A stretch of DNA of 64,000 bases, taken from assembly GCA_023333565.1 (NCBI GenBank), contig JAJKFH010001865.1, positions 2,728,001-2,792,000 on the forward strand. The letters run 5' to 3'. This stretch comes from Puffinus mauretanicus. Taxonomy: Eukaryota > Chordata > Aves > Procellariiformes > Procellariidae. Both the position numbers and the translations under genes were made by a program. Shown here one piece after another: positions 51,761-62,052 of the stretch. Below the pieces are notes generated by a model that had not been told where the DNA came from, made no database searches, and was given only the letters and a program-made list of their open reading frames with translations. Every line of letters starts with the position of its first letter. Position 1 is the first letter of the stretch.

Positions 51761-54700
51761 TGTCTACACTGTGAAATATATCCCCAAATCAGCACAGGCC
51801 CAAAGCAGCTCATCTGTACAGCAGGATATATTCAAGGCTACCCTATAGTGCCTCCAGCCTAAGCCTATTCACCTGCAGCTCCTCTGCCTGCACCCTAAGA
51901 CACTCACAGACACAATCCCTGCCCAGCAGTGGGTGGAAAGCACAAACTGAGTCAGAGTGGGACGTTTGGATACCTCTCACCCCGCACCAGCATCTCTACG
52001 GTCTGTTGCCTTCTTTCCACACCGCTCTTCCCGCATGGCTGCAGCAGCCACCTCCAGAAACTGAGTCATTCAACCCTCGTTCGTTACACCCTTCCCCTTG
52101 CCATAGGTCAGGCTGGGCTTAACAGCTTCTGCAGGCGTGCCACGAGGTCTGGTTCCAGTCTGTAAATTCACAGTAATGCTTACCTCTCTTCACAGCTATC
52201 GTGAGAGCAGATATACTAATGGATGCAAAGCATCAGATCTTATGGCCTGCATGAGGGGTTGTGTAAGGAACCAAGGAGGTTTCAGACCCCAGGTGCAGTA
52301 TCAAACCATACTACATGGAGATTACATCTTTTTTCCTATGGTGTTTTTTTCCTGTGAACTTTTTTCTCCAGCGTTGTCAACCCAGCAGTTTTCACTAAGT
52401 ACACTTTTAGGGGAAAAAAAAAAAAAGGCAGAGAAGCAAAAAGAATTTCTCACTGAGATGGCTGAACATACAAAAAAATCTTTGTAAGTGAAATTTTTGT
52501 AGAGAAAAAATGAATGCCGGGGGGATGAAGTGTGGAGAACCCTTTCACTAAGACATCCAGGCTCTCTGTAGCTCCAATTTGTAAAAACACCTCAGTCTCT
52601 ACCAGCTCAGCACAACCATCCCCAGGCAGGTGGAAACTACAGCCCAGAGCAGAGCAGCAGTGAGCTGGCGTGGCAGAACAGGGCTGCAGGAGAGCAGCAG
52701 CTGGCACAGGCACCACAGTGCTCCCATCCCTCCCATCGCTCCAAATCAGGTGACAGTAGGAACCAAACTGTGTCAGCCAACGGCTGTCCTACAAAGCTGC
52801 TCCACCAGGGAAGGAGCTTCAGGAGTTGACGGTGGGATCTGCACAGGACCACACGGCAAAAGTAAAAATTGAAAGGAATGAAAAAAAAGAAAAGCCGACA
52901 CAATCAATGCTTTTTTCAGACCCAAAAAACCCCAACCAATAGGACTGCTATACAGATCTCCCAAAATGACACATTAGCATCCTCCATCTAAGCCAGTCCT
53001 GCTTTTTCTCTCTCTTCTTTTTTTTTTTTATAAATCATGATGATCATCACACACCCCATTTAATCATGTACCACAATCATCGTGTCATCACCACTCATTC
53101 TGGCAGTGCAGGACATAACCCATGACAAGAGGTTGAATTACTCAGACTTCGTTGCAGCGACTACAGAAGAAACACAATAGGGGAGTATTCTGCCCAACAT
53201 CACCATCTGTAAAAGTTAGAGGGCTGCTTTTAAAACAAAATATGAATTCAAAAGATTTCTCAACTATATGTTTCTCAACGTTTCTGCAGAGTGGGTACCA
53301 TGTAAAGGTACAGGCCTTCATCTGGCAAAGGTGATGGCTTTACAAGGTAAACAATTGGGGAAATAGTATGTGGCTACCTCTGTCAAAATAAAAAGCAACA
53401 CACAAAAACAATAGCACAGACTCCCCCACTCATCCTGAAAAAGCTGAATCATTAATGCCTCTAAATTTAAGCTTTGTCAGAATCCAAAATACACCAGGTG
53501 GTTTCTCTACTTAAGTCAGCAGTTAGCAAGTACTAGGTAAATAAGGACACACACCAAGCCAATCAAACTGCATCAAGATGGTCAAAGAGCTGTTTTCAGG
53601 AATGGTTCACGTTAAAGTGGGATAATAAAGTACAGCTCATTGTTCTGCCTCTTAAATTATGCATCTGAGGTTCACCCTAGTGCACTAGCTTGAGTTGAAA
53701 CCTTCAGGATGCTGGGGGTTCTTGAAACATATGCTGGTTGTAGGAAAATAAATAGTACCAGCTCTTGCATGCATATTGGTTTCTGCTAATAAGGAGTGTC
53801 CTTGTCCCAGCAAATATTCACTGATTGTAGTAAACATGTCTTGATTACTGAAAAAAAAATCTTAAATTAAAATACAATAGGTATATTAAGAAATCTCTCT
53901 TAGTAGCAACAAATTACGAACATCAAATCCTGCCAGCTCTTACATATGCGCTTCATTGTAAACTCATCAGTAATCCCAAATTAAGCACATGCAGAAGTGT
54001 TGAAAGGATTGGGGCCATCAGAGAGTCATCCTCCAAGTACTGACAACCTAAGTAATGTGCTAGCTTCAGCTAGACTACTCAGACTTGTAAGACGGACCAC
54101 AGGCGCAAGGCAACTGCAGCATCAGACCCCAGTTTAGGACTGAATGCTACACTACACCCTTACAGCTAAGATGTAAGATTACCAAGTAGTGTCCTCAGCA
54201 CTTATGCAGCAAGCATATAAGTGCATACATAACTTCAAGACTTCAAATAGTCTTGATTCCATTAAAACAAACCGCCGACTTAATTTTTACACCAGGCAAA
54301 GTTTGTAGTGAACAAGTACTGCATATAGACTATATAAAGAGTAAAGTACTTCTCAACTTGTGAGTGGTACGACCTAGCTTCAAAGTAAGTGTTTTCCATG
54401 TAAAAACAAAGCATTATTACAAATCACCATTTTTAATACAGATCATTTTAATAAGCAACAAGCAAAAAGGTATTGAGTTTAATAGCATGGTGGTACCTTA
54501 AATACAGAACAATGAATAGTTTCCATCTTTGCAAGCTTATGGTCTAGACAAGAGCAGAGGCAAGTAAAAACCAAGAATACTTTACAGTTAAAGTAATTGA
54601 ATTCAGAACTAGATATTATATTTAGATTAAGGTATCTAATGCAAAACTAATTGGATTAGAAGGAAAAATACTTGCATTTAAGATGACATATAATTGGCCT

Positions 54701-55931
54701 TTTGCTATAACCCTGTCAAATATACTGGCCTGGAAATGGGAATCTTAAAAAGCTTAAAAATAAGCATTAAAAAATTAAAAGGAGACATTTTAAGAGGTTT
54801 TTGCCTTTAAACTGAACATGAGGCAATAGCAGACTCCTTTCATATTCTAGAAGGATTTCATTTATTGGATGCCTTCCCTTAAGTCCACTTAAATATTCAA
54901 GTATTTGTATGAAGGGTAATGTTTTTATTCAGTACACTGCCATGGGGCTGGTGACATGTGCATCTACTTAGGCCAAGATGACATTTTGTATTGTTACAGG
55001 ATGAGAAACACTGAACAGGCACCCCTTAGATCTTTGTCCCTTACTGTGAGAGAAAAATCCCATAAGAGCCATCAAAGCACAATGCAGACTTAAAATAGCA
55101 AATTAGTAATCAAAACTATCCAACACATTCATCTTCAAAATGATTGCTGAATGCACGCCCTGCCTCTCCCCGCAGAGGCAGAGGATCAGGGGGCTGATGA
55201 CGATGGAGGGCTTAAGAACATGAATCGGGTGCAAATTTGTCAAGGAAGCGAGCAAGGGCAGATTACTCAGTCACAGAGACAAGCTCTTCTTTCTCTGCAT
55301 AAGTGCTTGTATGAGACCATTTCCGAGGAAACCCTACCTAGAGAATTAGGATCACAAAAAGAAACGTTTGTGGCATTGCATAACAAAGGGCAGGTTTGCT
55401 GGTTGATAGGAACAGAGCATTGCTTAAATGAGTCTTCGTCCACAAAAGGTTGATCGCATGGGAAATGCCATTTCACTTGTCTGCCATGTTTTGCAATGCA
55501 GTCTCTGAACACGATGAGATTTTCAAGAACATTTATGACTCAGCTGCTCCCACTGTGACACTGGAAAATATATAAAGGTCTTGGTTCTTTACACATTGAC
55601 AGTTTAGCTCCTATCAGGGAGAGGGGAATTTTAAACATCTTCACAATTGGGTCAGGAAATAAGAACAAGCAGATATCCAAGGATCACAACAGCAGGCTTT
55701 AAATAAACAATCCTGGTCCACCTTTTACTTCATTGGTAGCAAATTTTCCTCTCTCTTTAACCCGTGCTGCCTCTGTATCATTTTCGCACAATAATGACAA
55801 CTGTGCACCCCACTGAAGAACAAAATGAGCAGGGAAATGCATCTCCAACCACAGGATAAGAGTGTATTTCCTAGACTAAAGAGCTCATGATCCAGGTTTA
55901 TAACAAGACAACAAAACATGGAATAAATGGA
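51761..55931. other. Non-coding DNA up to the ERV, no gene recognised
   Basis: AT-rich with no supported exon. A 100-codon open frame at 55151-55453 has no recognised domain. At 55536-55544 there is a TGACTCAGC (AP-1/MARE-like) string, and 25 bp further a TATATAAAGG string at 55569-55578. This could be promoter-like but has no recognised gene downstream. The last bases before the ERV are AATGGA. Confidence 0.5.
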
Positions 55932-56442
55932 TGTCGGGTTTAACCCCAGCCAGCAAAAATAAACGCCACGCAGCCGCTCGATCACCCCCCCCCCCCGGTG
56001 GGATGGGGAGAGAATCGGGAGGGCACAAGTAGGAAAACTCCCGGGTTGAGATAAAAACAGTTTAATAATTGAAATAAAACTAAGTAGAACAGTAAAATAA
56101 CAATGAGAACAACAAAAATAACAGAATACACAAAACAGGCAATGCACGATACAACCGCTCACCGACCGCCGACCGCGTGTCACGAACGGGGGGCGAGCCC
56201 CCCCACACACCTGGTTTTATACTGAGCATGATGTCACATGGTATAGAATACCCCATTGGCCAGCTGGGTCCACCACCCCGGCTGCGCTCCCCCCTCCCGG
56301 TGCAAGCATCACCCAGCAACAGCCAAAGCATCAATGGGGCATCAATGGGCCATCAACGCTCCTTTCACACCGAACCCAAAACACAGCACACCCCCAAGCT
56401 ACTGGGAAGAAAGTTAACCCTGTCCCAGCTGGAACCAGGACA
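55932..56442 (-). repeat. ERV 3' LTR (511 bp)
   Basis: This is the downstream copy of the long terminal repeat. On the plus strand it runs from TGTCGGGTTTAACC to CCAGGACA, keeping the TG...CA termini. It carries the TATAAAA element (minus strand, about 56216-56222) and the ATTAAA polyadenylation signal at 56061-56066, which would act at this copy. Compared with the 5' LTR it shows 3 substitutions (in the C-rich tract near 55992, in AACAAAAATAAC, and in CGATACAA) and six 1-2 bp length differences, several in homopolymers. The opening T of the GTGGTTT string is missing at the outer edge. Confidence 0.95.
56061..56066 (-). promoter_or_regulatory. ATTAAA polyadenylation signal in 3' LTR
   Basis: ATTAAA on the minus strand, downstream of the LTR TATA box, is the best visible polyadenylation hexamer in the LTR; no AATAAA is seen in this orientation. 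Cleavage about 10-30 bases further would put the R/U5 border near 56040-56050. Assignment is by position and motif only. Confidence 0.5.
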
Positions 56443-56460
56443 ATATCCACCCCTTATTCT
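56443..56460 (-). promoter_or_regulatory. Imperfect polypurine tract
   Basis: Immediately upstream of the 3' LTR in element orientation, the minus strand reads AGAATAAGGGGTGGATAT. The purine-rich core AATAAGGGGTGGA is interrupted by T residues. Its position fits the primer for plus-strand DNA synthesis. Confidence 0.65.
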
Positions 56461-56871
56461 ATACCATCTACATCATGCCCAGGTCTCACATTTTCCAATA
56501 CATTCCAATTAGTCACCGCTACTTTCCCCTGCCTTTTGATATATACACATACAGGGATATCATTCCCTTAGTCCATGGGCCATCCCTCTAAAACATCCGT
56601 TGAGTTCATTTAGTCCATGACTTCGGGTCCCACCTGTCATAACAGTCTTGCAGGGCAGGAGAGATGGTGTGTGGTGTTGGGCTCTTGCATGCGGAGGCCA
56701 GTTCTGGGCGCTCGTCCGGTTCTATCATCGTTGCACCTTGCCCAGTTTCATCGGAGTTCATCCTACATTAATCTGGGTGATTCTTACTGTAATACTGTTA
56801 ATATGGCATATGGTAACCATAGAAGTGATGACATACAGTACCATGTAATAACTAACAGCATACAATTCAGT
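56443..56871 (-). other. ERV pol-to-LTR spacer, no env
   Basis: About 430 bp lie between the pol stop and the 3' LTR. No long open frame and no envelope-like features (signal peptide, furin site, fusion or transmembrane segments) are visible on the element's strand, and the space is far too short for env. It ends in the polypurine tract. This fits an element with an intracellular life cycle, or one that lost env long ago. Confidence 0.8.
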
Positions 56872-59800
56872 TCATTGGCTATTTTCACCCAAAATTAAAT
56901 CCCCTTGAGGTACACACCGGACTTCCCCATCCTTTCTCATCACCCACCACGTGCACCCAGGTCCTTGAGCAAAAGCAATCCCACGGATGGGTTTTCCCTT
57001 GCCAGAGGCAGGAGTAACCCAGACCGTCTTCCCCAGCATATTCCTCATATGCACGACAGGGACTTTATCCCCCTCTACAGCACGTAAGGGTTTGGATTGG
57101 GCAGGGCCAGGTCGAGTGACAGATCCCCTAGTGTTGACTAACCAGGTGGCCTTTGCTAAATGTGTGTCCCAATGCTTGAATGTCCCACCACCCATTGCCC
57201 TCAGTGTTGTCTTTAACAGCCCGCTGTATCGTTCAATTTTTCCGGAGGCTGGTGCATGGTAGGGGATGTGATAGACCCACTCAATGCCATGCTCTTTGGC
57301 CCAGGTGTCTAGGAGGGTGTTTCGGAAGTGAGTCCCGTTGTCTGACTCAATTCTTTCTGGGGTGCCATGTCGCCATAGGACTTGTTTTTCAAGGCCCAGG
57401 ATGGTGTTCCGGGCGGCGGCATGGGGCACAGGGTATGTTTCCAGCCATCCTGTGGTTACTTCTACCATGGTGAGCACATAGCGCTTGCCCTGTCGGGTTT
57501 GTGGGAGCGTGATATACTCAATCTGCCAAGCCTCCCCATATTTATACTTCAACCATCGTCCTCCATACCAAAGAGGCTTTACTCGCTTGGCTTGCTTGAT
57601 TGCAGCGCACGTTTCACATTCGGGGATAACTTGTGCAATAGTGTCCATGGTCAAATCCACCCCTCGATCACGAGCCCATCTATATGTTGCATCTCTCCCT
57701 TGGTGGCCTGAGGTGTCATGGGCCCACCGAGCTATAAATAATTCACCTTTATGTTGCCAGTCCAGATCCACCTGAGCTACTTCGATCTTGGCAGCCTGAT
57801 CCACCTGCTGGTTGTTTTGGTGCTCTTCACTGGCCCGACTCTTGGGTACGTGAGCATCTACGTGACGTACTTTTACAGTCAGGTTCCCTACCCGGGCAGC
57901 AATATCTTGCCACAACGCGGCAGCCCAGATGGGTTTACCTCTGCGCTGCCAGTTGTTCTGCTTCCACTGCTGCAACCATCCCCACAGGGCATTTGCCACC
58001 ATCCAGGAATCAGTATAGAGATAAAGTACTGGCCATTTTTCTCGCTCGGCAATGTCCAAGGCCAGCTGGATGGCTTTCACCTCTGCAAACTGACTCGATT
58101 CACCTTCTCCTTCAGCAGTTTCTGCAACTTGGCGTATAGGACTCCATACCGCAGCCTTCCATCTCCGATGTCCGATTTTTCCCACAAGGCGACAGGACCC
58201 ATCGGTGAACAGGGCATATTGCTTCTTGTTTTCTGGTAGTTTGTTATATGGTGGGGCCTCTTCAGCACGCGGCACCTCCTCCTCTGGGGATATTCCAAAG
58301 TCTTTGCCTTCTGGCCAGTTCGTGATCACCTCCAAAATTCCTGGGCGACTGGGGTTTCCTATTCGGGCCCGTTGTGTGATCAGCGCGACCCACTTACTCC
58401 ACGTAGCATCGGTTGCATGATGTGTAGAGGGGACGCCCCCTTTGAACATCCAGCCCAGCACCGGCAGTCGGGGTGCCAGGAGGAGCTGTGCTTCAGTACC
58501 AACCACTTCCGAAGCAGCTTGAACCCCCTCATATGCTGCCAGTATCTCCTTCTCAGTTGGAGTGTAGCGGGCCTCGGATCCTCTGTATCCCCGACTCCAG
58601 AACCCCAAGGGCCGACCTCGAGTCTCCCCTGGTGCTTTCTGCCAGAGGCTCCAGGTAGGGCCATTCTCCCCGGCTGCGGTGTAGAGCACGTTCTTCACAT
58701 CTTGTCCTGCCCGGACTGGCCCAAGGGCTACTGCCTGAACTATCTCCTGTTTAATTTGTTCAAATGCTTGTCGCTGCTCAGGGCCCCATTTGAAGTCGTT
58801 CTTCTTCCTGGTCACGTGATAGAGAGGGCTTACGATCTGACTGTAATTTGGAATATGCATTCTCCAAAAACCCACAACGCCTAAGAAAGCTTGCGTTTCC
58901 TTTTTGTTAGTTGGTGGAGACATAGCTGTTATTTTATTAATCACATCCGTTGGGATCTGACGACGTCCATCTTGCCATTTTATTCCTAAAAACTGGATCT
59001 CCTGTGCAGGTCCCTTGACCTTACTTCGTTTTATTGCAAAGCCAGCCTTCAGCAGGATTTGGACTATTCTCTCCCCTTTCTCGAAAACTTCCTCTGCTGT
59101 GTTGCCCCACACGATGATGTCATCAATGTACTGCAGATGTTCTGGAGCCTCACCCTGTTCCAGTGCGGTGTGGATCAGTCCATGGCAAATGGTAGGGCTG
59201 TGTTTCCACCCCTGGGGCAGTCGGTTCCAGGTGTACTGGACACCCCTCCAAGTGAAAGCAAACTGTGGCCTGCACTCTGCTGCCAAAGGGATGGAGAAGA
59301 AGGCATTAGCGATATCAATGGTGGCGTACCACTTGGCTGCCTTTGACTCCAGTTCGTATTGGAGTTCCAACATGTCCGGCACGGCAGCACTCAGTGGCGG
59401 CGTGACTTCGTTCAGGCCACGGTAGTCTACTGTTAGTCTCCACTCTCCAGTAGACTTTCGCACTGGCCATATGGGACTGTTGAAGGGTGAGCGAGTCTTA
59501 CTGATCACTCCTTGGCTCTCCAGTCGACGAATCAGCTCATGGATGGGGATCAGGGAGTCTCGGTTGGTGCGGTATTGCCGCCGGTGCACTGTTGTGGTAG
59601 CAATTGGTACCTGTTGTTCTTGGACCTTCAACAACCCCACAACAGAAGGATCCTCCGAGAGACCAGGCAAGGTGGACAGCTGTTTAATTTCCTCCGTCTC
59701 CAGGGCAGCTATGCCAAAAGCCCACCGGTACCCTTTTGGGTCCTTAAAATACCCTCTCCTGAGGTAGTCTATGCCAAGGATGCACGGAGCCTCTGGGCCA

Positions 59801-60063
59801 GTCACAATGGAGTGCTTCTGCCACTCATTCCCGGTTAGACTCACTTCGGCCTCCAACACAGTTAACTCTTGGGATCCCCCTGTCACTCCAGAAATACAAA
59901 TGGGTTCTGCCCCTTTATAGCCTGATGGCATCAGGGTACACTGTGCACCGGTGTCTACGAGAGCCTTATATTCTTGTGGATCTGATGTGCCAGGCCATCG
60001 AATCCACACGGTCCAGTAAACCCGGTTGTCCCTTTCCTCCACCTGGCTGGAGGCAGGGCCCCT
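56872..60063 (-). CDS. pol: ERV Pol: protease, RT, RNase H, integrase
   Basis: An open frame of 1063 codons follows in the same frame as gag, directly after its TAG, and ends in TGA. There is no ATG at the beginning: the often-chosen start at 60042 is GTG, so translation most likely comes from stop-codon readthrough of gag. Numbering from the codon after TAG, the domains are as follows. Protease: DTGA 37-40 and ILGID 95-99. Reverse transcriptase: D250, LPQGW 282-286 and YIDD 312-315. RNase H: D621, E661, D685 and D755. Integrase: zinc-binding H782, H787, C816 and C819, then the catalytic core with D908 and E944 (35 residues apart) and a C-terminal domain. The first catalytic acid of integrase is normally Asp in a WQ-D context; here it is E849, which may impair integration. 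No dUTPase domain is seen. The frame is otherwise unbroken. Confidence 0.93.
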   Translation of the reverse strand, partial: RGPASSQVEERDNRVYWTVWIRWPGTSDPQEYKALVDTGAQCTLMPSGYKGAEPICISGVTGGSQELTVLEAEVSLTGNEWQKHSIVTGPEAPCILGIDYLRRGYFKDPKGYRWAFGIAALETEEIKQLSTLPGLSEDPSVVGLLKVQEQQVPIATTTVHRRQYRTNRDSLIPIHELIRRLESQGVISKTRSPFNSPIWPVRKSTGEWRLTVDYRGLNEVTPPLSAAVPDMLELQYELESKAAKWYATIDIANAFFSIPLAAECRPQFAFTWRGVQYTWNRLPQGWKHSPTICHGLIHTALEQGEAPEHLQYIDDIIVWGNTAEEVFEKGERIVQILLKAGFAIKRSKVKGPAQEIQFLGIKWQDGRRQIPTDVINKITAMSPPTNKKETQAFLGVVGFWRMHIPNYSQIVSPLYHVTRKKNDFKWGPEQRQAFEQIKQEIVQAVALGPVRAGQDVKNVLYTAAGENGPTWSLWQKAPGETRGRPLGFWSRGYRGSEARYTPTEKEILAAYEGVQAASEVVGTEAQLLLAPRLPVLGWMFKGGVPSTHHATDATWSKWVALITQRARIGNPSRPGILEVITNWPEGKDFGISPEEEVPRAEEAPPYNKLPENKKQYALFTDGSCRLVGKIGHRRWKAAVWSPIRQVAETAEGEGESSQFAEVKAIQLALDIAEREKWPVLYLYTDSWMVANALWGWLQQWKQNNWQRRGKPIWAAALWQDIAARVGNLTVKVRHVDAHVPKSRASEEHQNNQQVDQAAKIEVAQVDLDWQHKGELFIARWAHDTSGHQGRDATYRWARDRGVDLTMDTIAQVIPECETCAAIKQAKRVKPLWYGGRWLKYKYGEAWQIEYITLPQTRQGKRYVLTMVEVTTGWLETYPVPHAAARNTILGLEKQVLWRHGTPERIESDNGTHFRNTLLDTWAKEHGIEWVYHIPYHAPASGKIERYSGLLKTTLRAMGGGTFKHWDTHLAKATWLVNTRGSVTRPGPAQSKPLRAVEGDKVPVVHMRNMLGKTVWVTPASGKGKPIRGIAFAQGPGCTWWVMRKDGEVRCVPQGDLILGENSQ

Positions 60064-60066
60064 CTA
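60036..60066 (-). promoter_or_regulatory. gag TAG stop with candidate readthrough pseudoknot
   Basis: The gag stop is TAG (60064-60066), and pol continues in the same frame. Six bases after the stop, CCTG (60054-60057) can pair with CAGG (60042-60045). CCTCC (60049-60053) can pair with GGAGG (60036-60040). The order of the four arms is that of an H-type pseudoknot. Gammaretroviruses use an in-frame TAG plus a pseudoknot a few bases downstream to make Gag-Pol. The stems here are short (4 and 5 bp) with almost no first loop, and a simple CCTCC/GGAGG hairpin competes, so function is inferred. Confidence 0.45.
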
Positions 60067-61971
60067 GTCCTGGTCATCATATTCGCTATCCACTTCTTGT
60101 AAGTATGAGTCAGAAGTCCCTTTGTTAAGGTCGGAAGTGGAATCAGTCCTTCTACTCTGTCTGGGGAACTCACTGGAGACTGGAGCAGCAGTTTTCCTGG
60201 AAGGACCCCCTTTTCTGGTTGTTTTCCCTTGCAACTCGTGTACCCGTGCCTGTAGGACTGAGGTAGGTTTTGCATCCCACTTCTTCATGTCCTCTCCATG
60301 GTCACGCAGGTAAAACCACAGGTTGCCCCGGTGTGTGTACCCACGATGTCTTCTCTCTTGAGCAGAGGGACGCTTGCTCCTAATGGCTGAGACACTGGCC
60401 CGTGCAGGTGGGGAGCAGGACATATCCTCTTTGAGTTGCTGGACCTCCTGAGACAGTTTCTCCACAGCAGAGACACAGGCCCGTAGGGAGGAAGAGAGAC
60501 TTTCTTCATATTGCCGGAGTTGGCCAGCCAGTTCATCCACCGTTTGTTCCTCTCCATCTCTCCAGGTCATTACTGCCAATGAGTTTGCATGTGACGCTGG
60601 TGCGCTCCGTACAAACTTCCGCCACATGGGTCGGGTGCATTTGACTTCATCTGGGTCTTTGGATAACTGCTCGTTGTTCAGGTCATCATAAATCACTTCC
60701 AGCACAGCTAATTCTCTCAGGTACTGGATACCTCTCTCCATGGTGGTCCACTTGCCTGGGTGGCATATAACATCTTCCTTGAAGGGATACCTTTCCTTCA
60801 CACCTGACAGGAGTCGCCTCCAGAGGCTGAGGACTTGTGCCCCTTGTCCAATTGCTTTGTCAATGCCCCCTTCCCTAGAAAGGGATCCCAGCTGCTTGGC
60901 TTCTCTACCCTCTAATTCCAGGCTACTGGCCCCGTTATCCCAGCATCGGAGCAGCCAGGTGACAATGTGCTCGCCTGGACGACGGCTGAAGTCTTTTCGC
61001 ATATCTCGCAGCTCACCCAGAGATAGGGATCGGGTGGTCACCATCTCATTCACGGGTTCTGCCCCCTCCTCCTCCTGTTCTCGTGATGGCCCTGGTTCAT
61101 CTTCATCCCTTACCAGACGAGCTGATTTTCTTGTGCATTTTCTTTTTTGTATAGGGGCGACTGATACCGGCACGGGTTGGGTCTCTGTCGCAGGGGGCGG
61201 AGTAGCTGCCGTGCCTGCCCTGGGGGGTGAGGGAGCCGCTGTGCTTGCTGTGGGGGGAGGAGTAGCCACAGGGCCTGTTGCTTTGTCATCAGCTGCAGAG
61301 ACGTTTCCTTCCCCTTGGGGGTTCTGAGGGATATTAAACAGGGCTCGGTAGGCGTGGGCCAGGCCCCAGCATATTGTAGTGATTTGCGTCTCCCTAGAAT
61401 GGCCAGGGTGACAGCATACTTCTTCCAAATATTCTACTAATTTTTCAGGGTTCTGCACTTGTTCAGGGGTAAAGTTCCAGAACACTGGGGATGCCCATCG
61501 TCCTAAGCATTTGCCCATGCTTTCCCACTCGCCCTGCCACTCATAACTATCCAGCCTTGGGGCAGATCTCTGGATGACATTTTTAAATTGCTTACTAACC
61601 TTGGATAAAACCGCAACAATATTCCCAAGGAGTACCAATAGATGTATCCTAACTACCCAGGGATGTTCAAGGTACTGGCAAGTTATTTTAACAAAGGAGA
61701 TGACATCATAGAGAAAGGTAGCGAGGGTGCCATTCTCTACTTCCTCCATAAAGAATCTCTCGGAGGAAAAGGTATAATTGCTAATGGTCTCCATGAGGTG
61801 GTACCCGAAATGCAGAAACGGCTTCATTACGAATCCCAAATACCAAATAACCCCCAATGCCAGCGTTTTAGTAACAAATCTCCCAGGCAAAACATCATTA
61901 ATCACGGCAGAGCACAACAGACTACAAAACCCAACTCCAATTTTAAACAGGTACAGTAAAAACAAGAGCAT
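60064..61971 (-). CDS. gag: ERV Gag-like polyprotein, membrane-spanning N-terminus
   Basis: This frame has 635 codons from the first ATG (61969-61971, A at -3) to the TAG at 60064. The open frame extends four codons further upstream, but only to a TTG. Residues 1-22 are strongly hydrophobic, with further hydrophobic stretches at about 36-52, 84-97 and 108-122. Sequons NYT (65-67) and NGT (80-82) lie between them. There is no Gly at position 2 for myristoylation. A Pro/Ala/Thr-rich linker spans about 233-272, followed by the basic patch KRKCTRKSARLVR. A capsid-like helical region spans about 312-470, with a likely coiled coil at about 478-516. The C-terminal third is basic (RSKRPSAQERRHRG) and ends acidic. 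No CCHC zinc knuckle is present. Identity as gag rests on position before pol and overall layout; the N-terminal membrane-like region is unusual for a Gag. No breaks are seen. Confidence 0.85.
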   Translation of the reverse strand: MLLFLLYLFKIGVGFCSLLCSAVINDVLPGRFVTKTLALGVIWYLGFVMKPFLHFGYHLMETISNYTFSSERFFMEEVENGTLATFLYDVISFVKITCQYLEHPWVVRIHLLVLLGNIVAVLSKVSKQFKNVIQRSAPRLDSYEWQGEWESMGKCLGRWASPVFWNFTPEQVQNPEKLVEYLEEVCCHPGHSRETQITTICWGLAHAYRALFNIPQNPQGEGNVSAADDKATGPVATPPPTASTAAPSPPRAGTAATPPPATETQPVPVSVAPIQKRKCTRKSARLVRDEDEPGPSREQEEEGAEPVNEMVTTRSLSLGELRDMRKDFSRRPGEHIVTWLLRCWDNGASSLELEGREAKQLGSLSREGGIDKAIGQGAQVLSLWRRLLSGVKERYPFKEDVICHPGKWTTMERGIQYLRELAVLEVIYDDLNNEQLSKDPDEVKCTRPMWRKFVRSAPASHANSLAVMTWRDGEEQTVDELAGQLRQYEESLSSSLRACVSAVEKLSQEVQQLKEDMSCSPPARASVSAIRSKRPSAQERRHRGYTHRGNLWFYLRDHGEDMKKWDAKPTSVLQARVHELQGKTTRKGGPSRKTAAPVSSEFPRQSRRTDSTSDLNKGTSDSYLQEVDSEYDDQD

Positions 61972-62052
61972 GGTGCAGAGCAAATTAATATGTTACCAGA
62001 TATAAATTCCTCAATATGCTCTAAATAATCTGTCGTTATCTCAACCCTCCGA
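61972..62052 (-). other. ERV leader between primer site and gag
   Basis: Only about 80 bases separate the primer binding site from the first gag ATG. No splice donor or packaging signal is assigned. A leader this short implies that any packaging signal extends into gag or the LTR. Confidence 0.7.

Noticed and set aside
55725..56210. 161-codon minus-strand open frame at the left ERV edge
   Set aside because: It runs through the R/U5 part of the 3' LTR into host DNA; similar frames occur in the other LTR (62130-62483). It is not a gene.
56443..56871. Possible env remnant between pol and the 3' LTR
   Set aside because: Only about 430 bp, with no long frame and no envelope-like features on the element's strand.
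57751..58884. Plus-strand frames of 162 and 170 codons antisense to pol
   Set aside because: They are shadows of the long pol coding frame with no recognisable domain.
60740..61327. 195-codon plus-strand frame antisense to gag (an HBZ-like antisense gene?)
   Set aside because: It is Ser/Pro/Ala-rich and mirrors the GC-rich, Pro-rich gag segment. No leucine zipper or other domain is seen, so it is a shadow frame.
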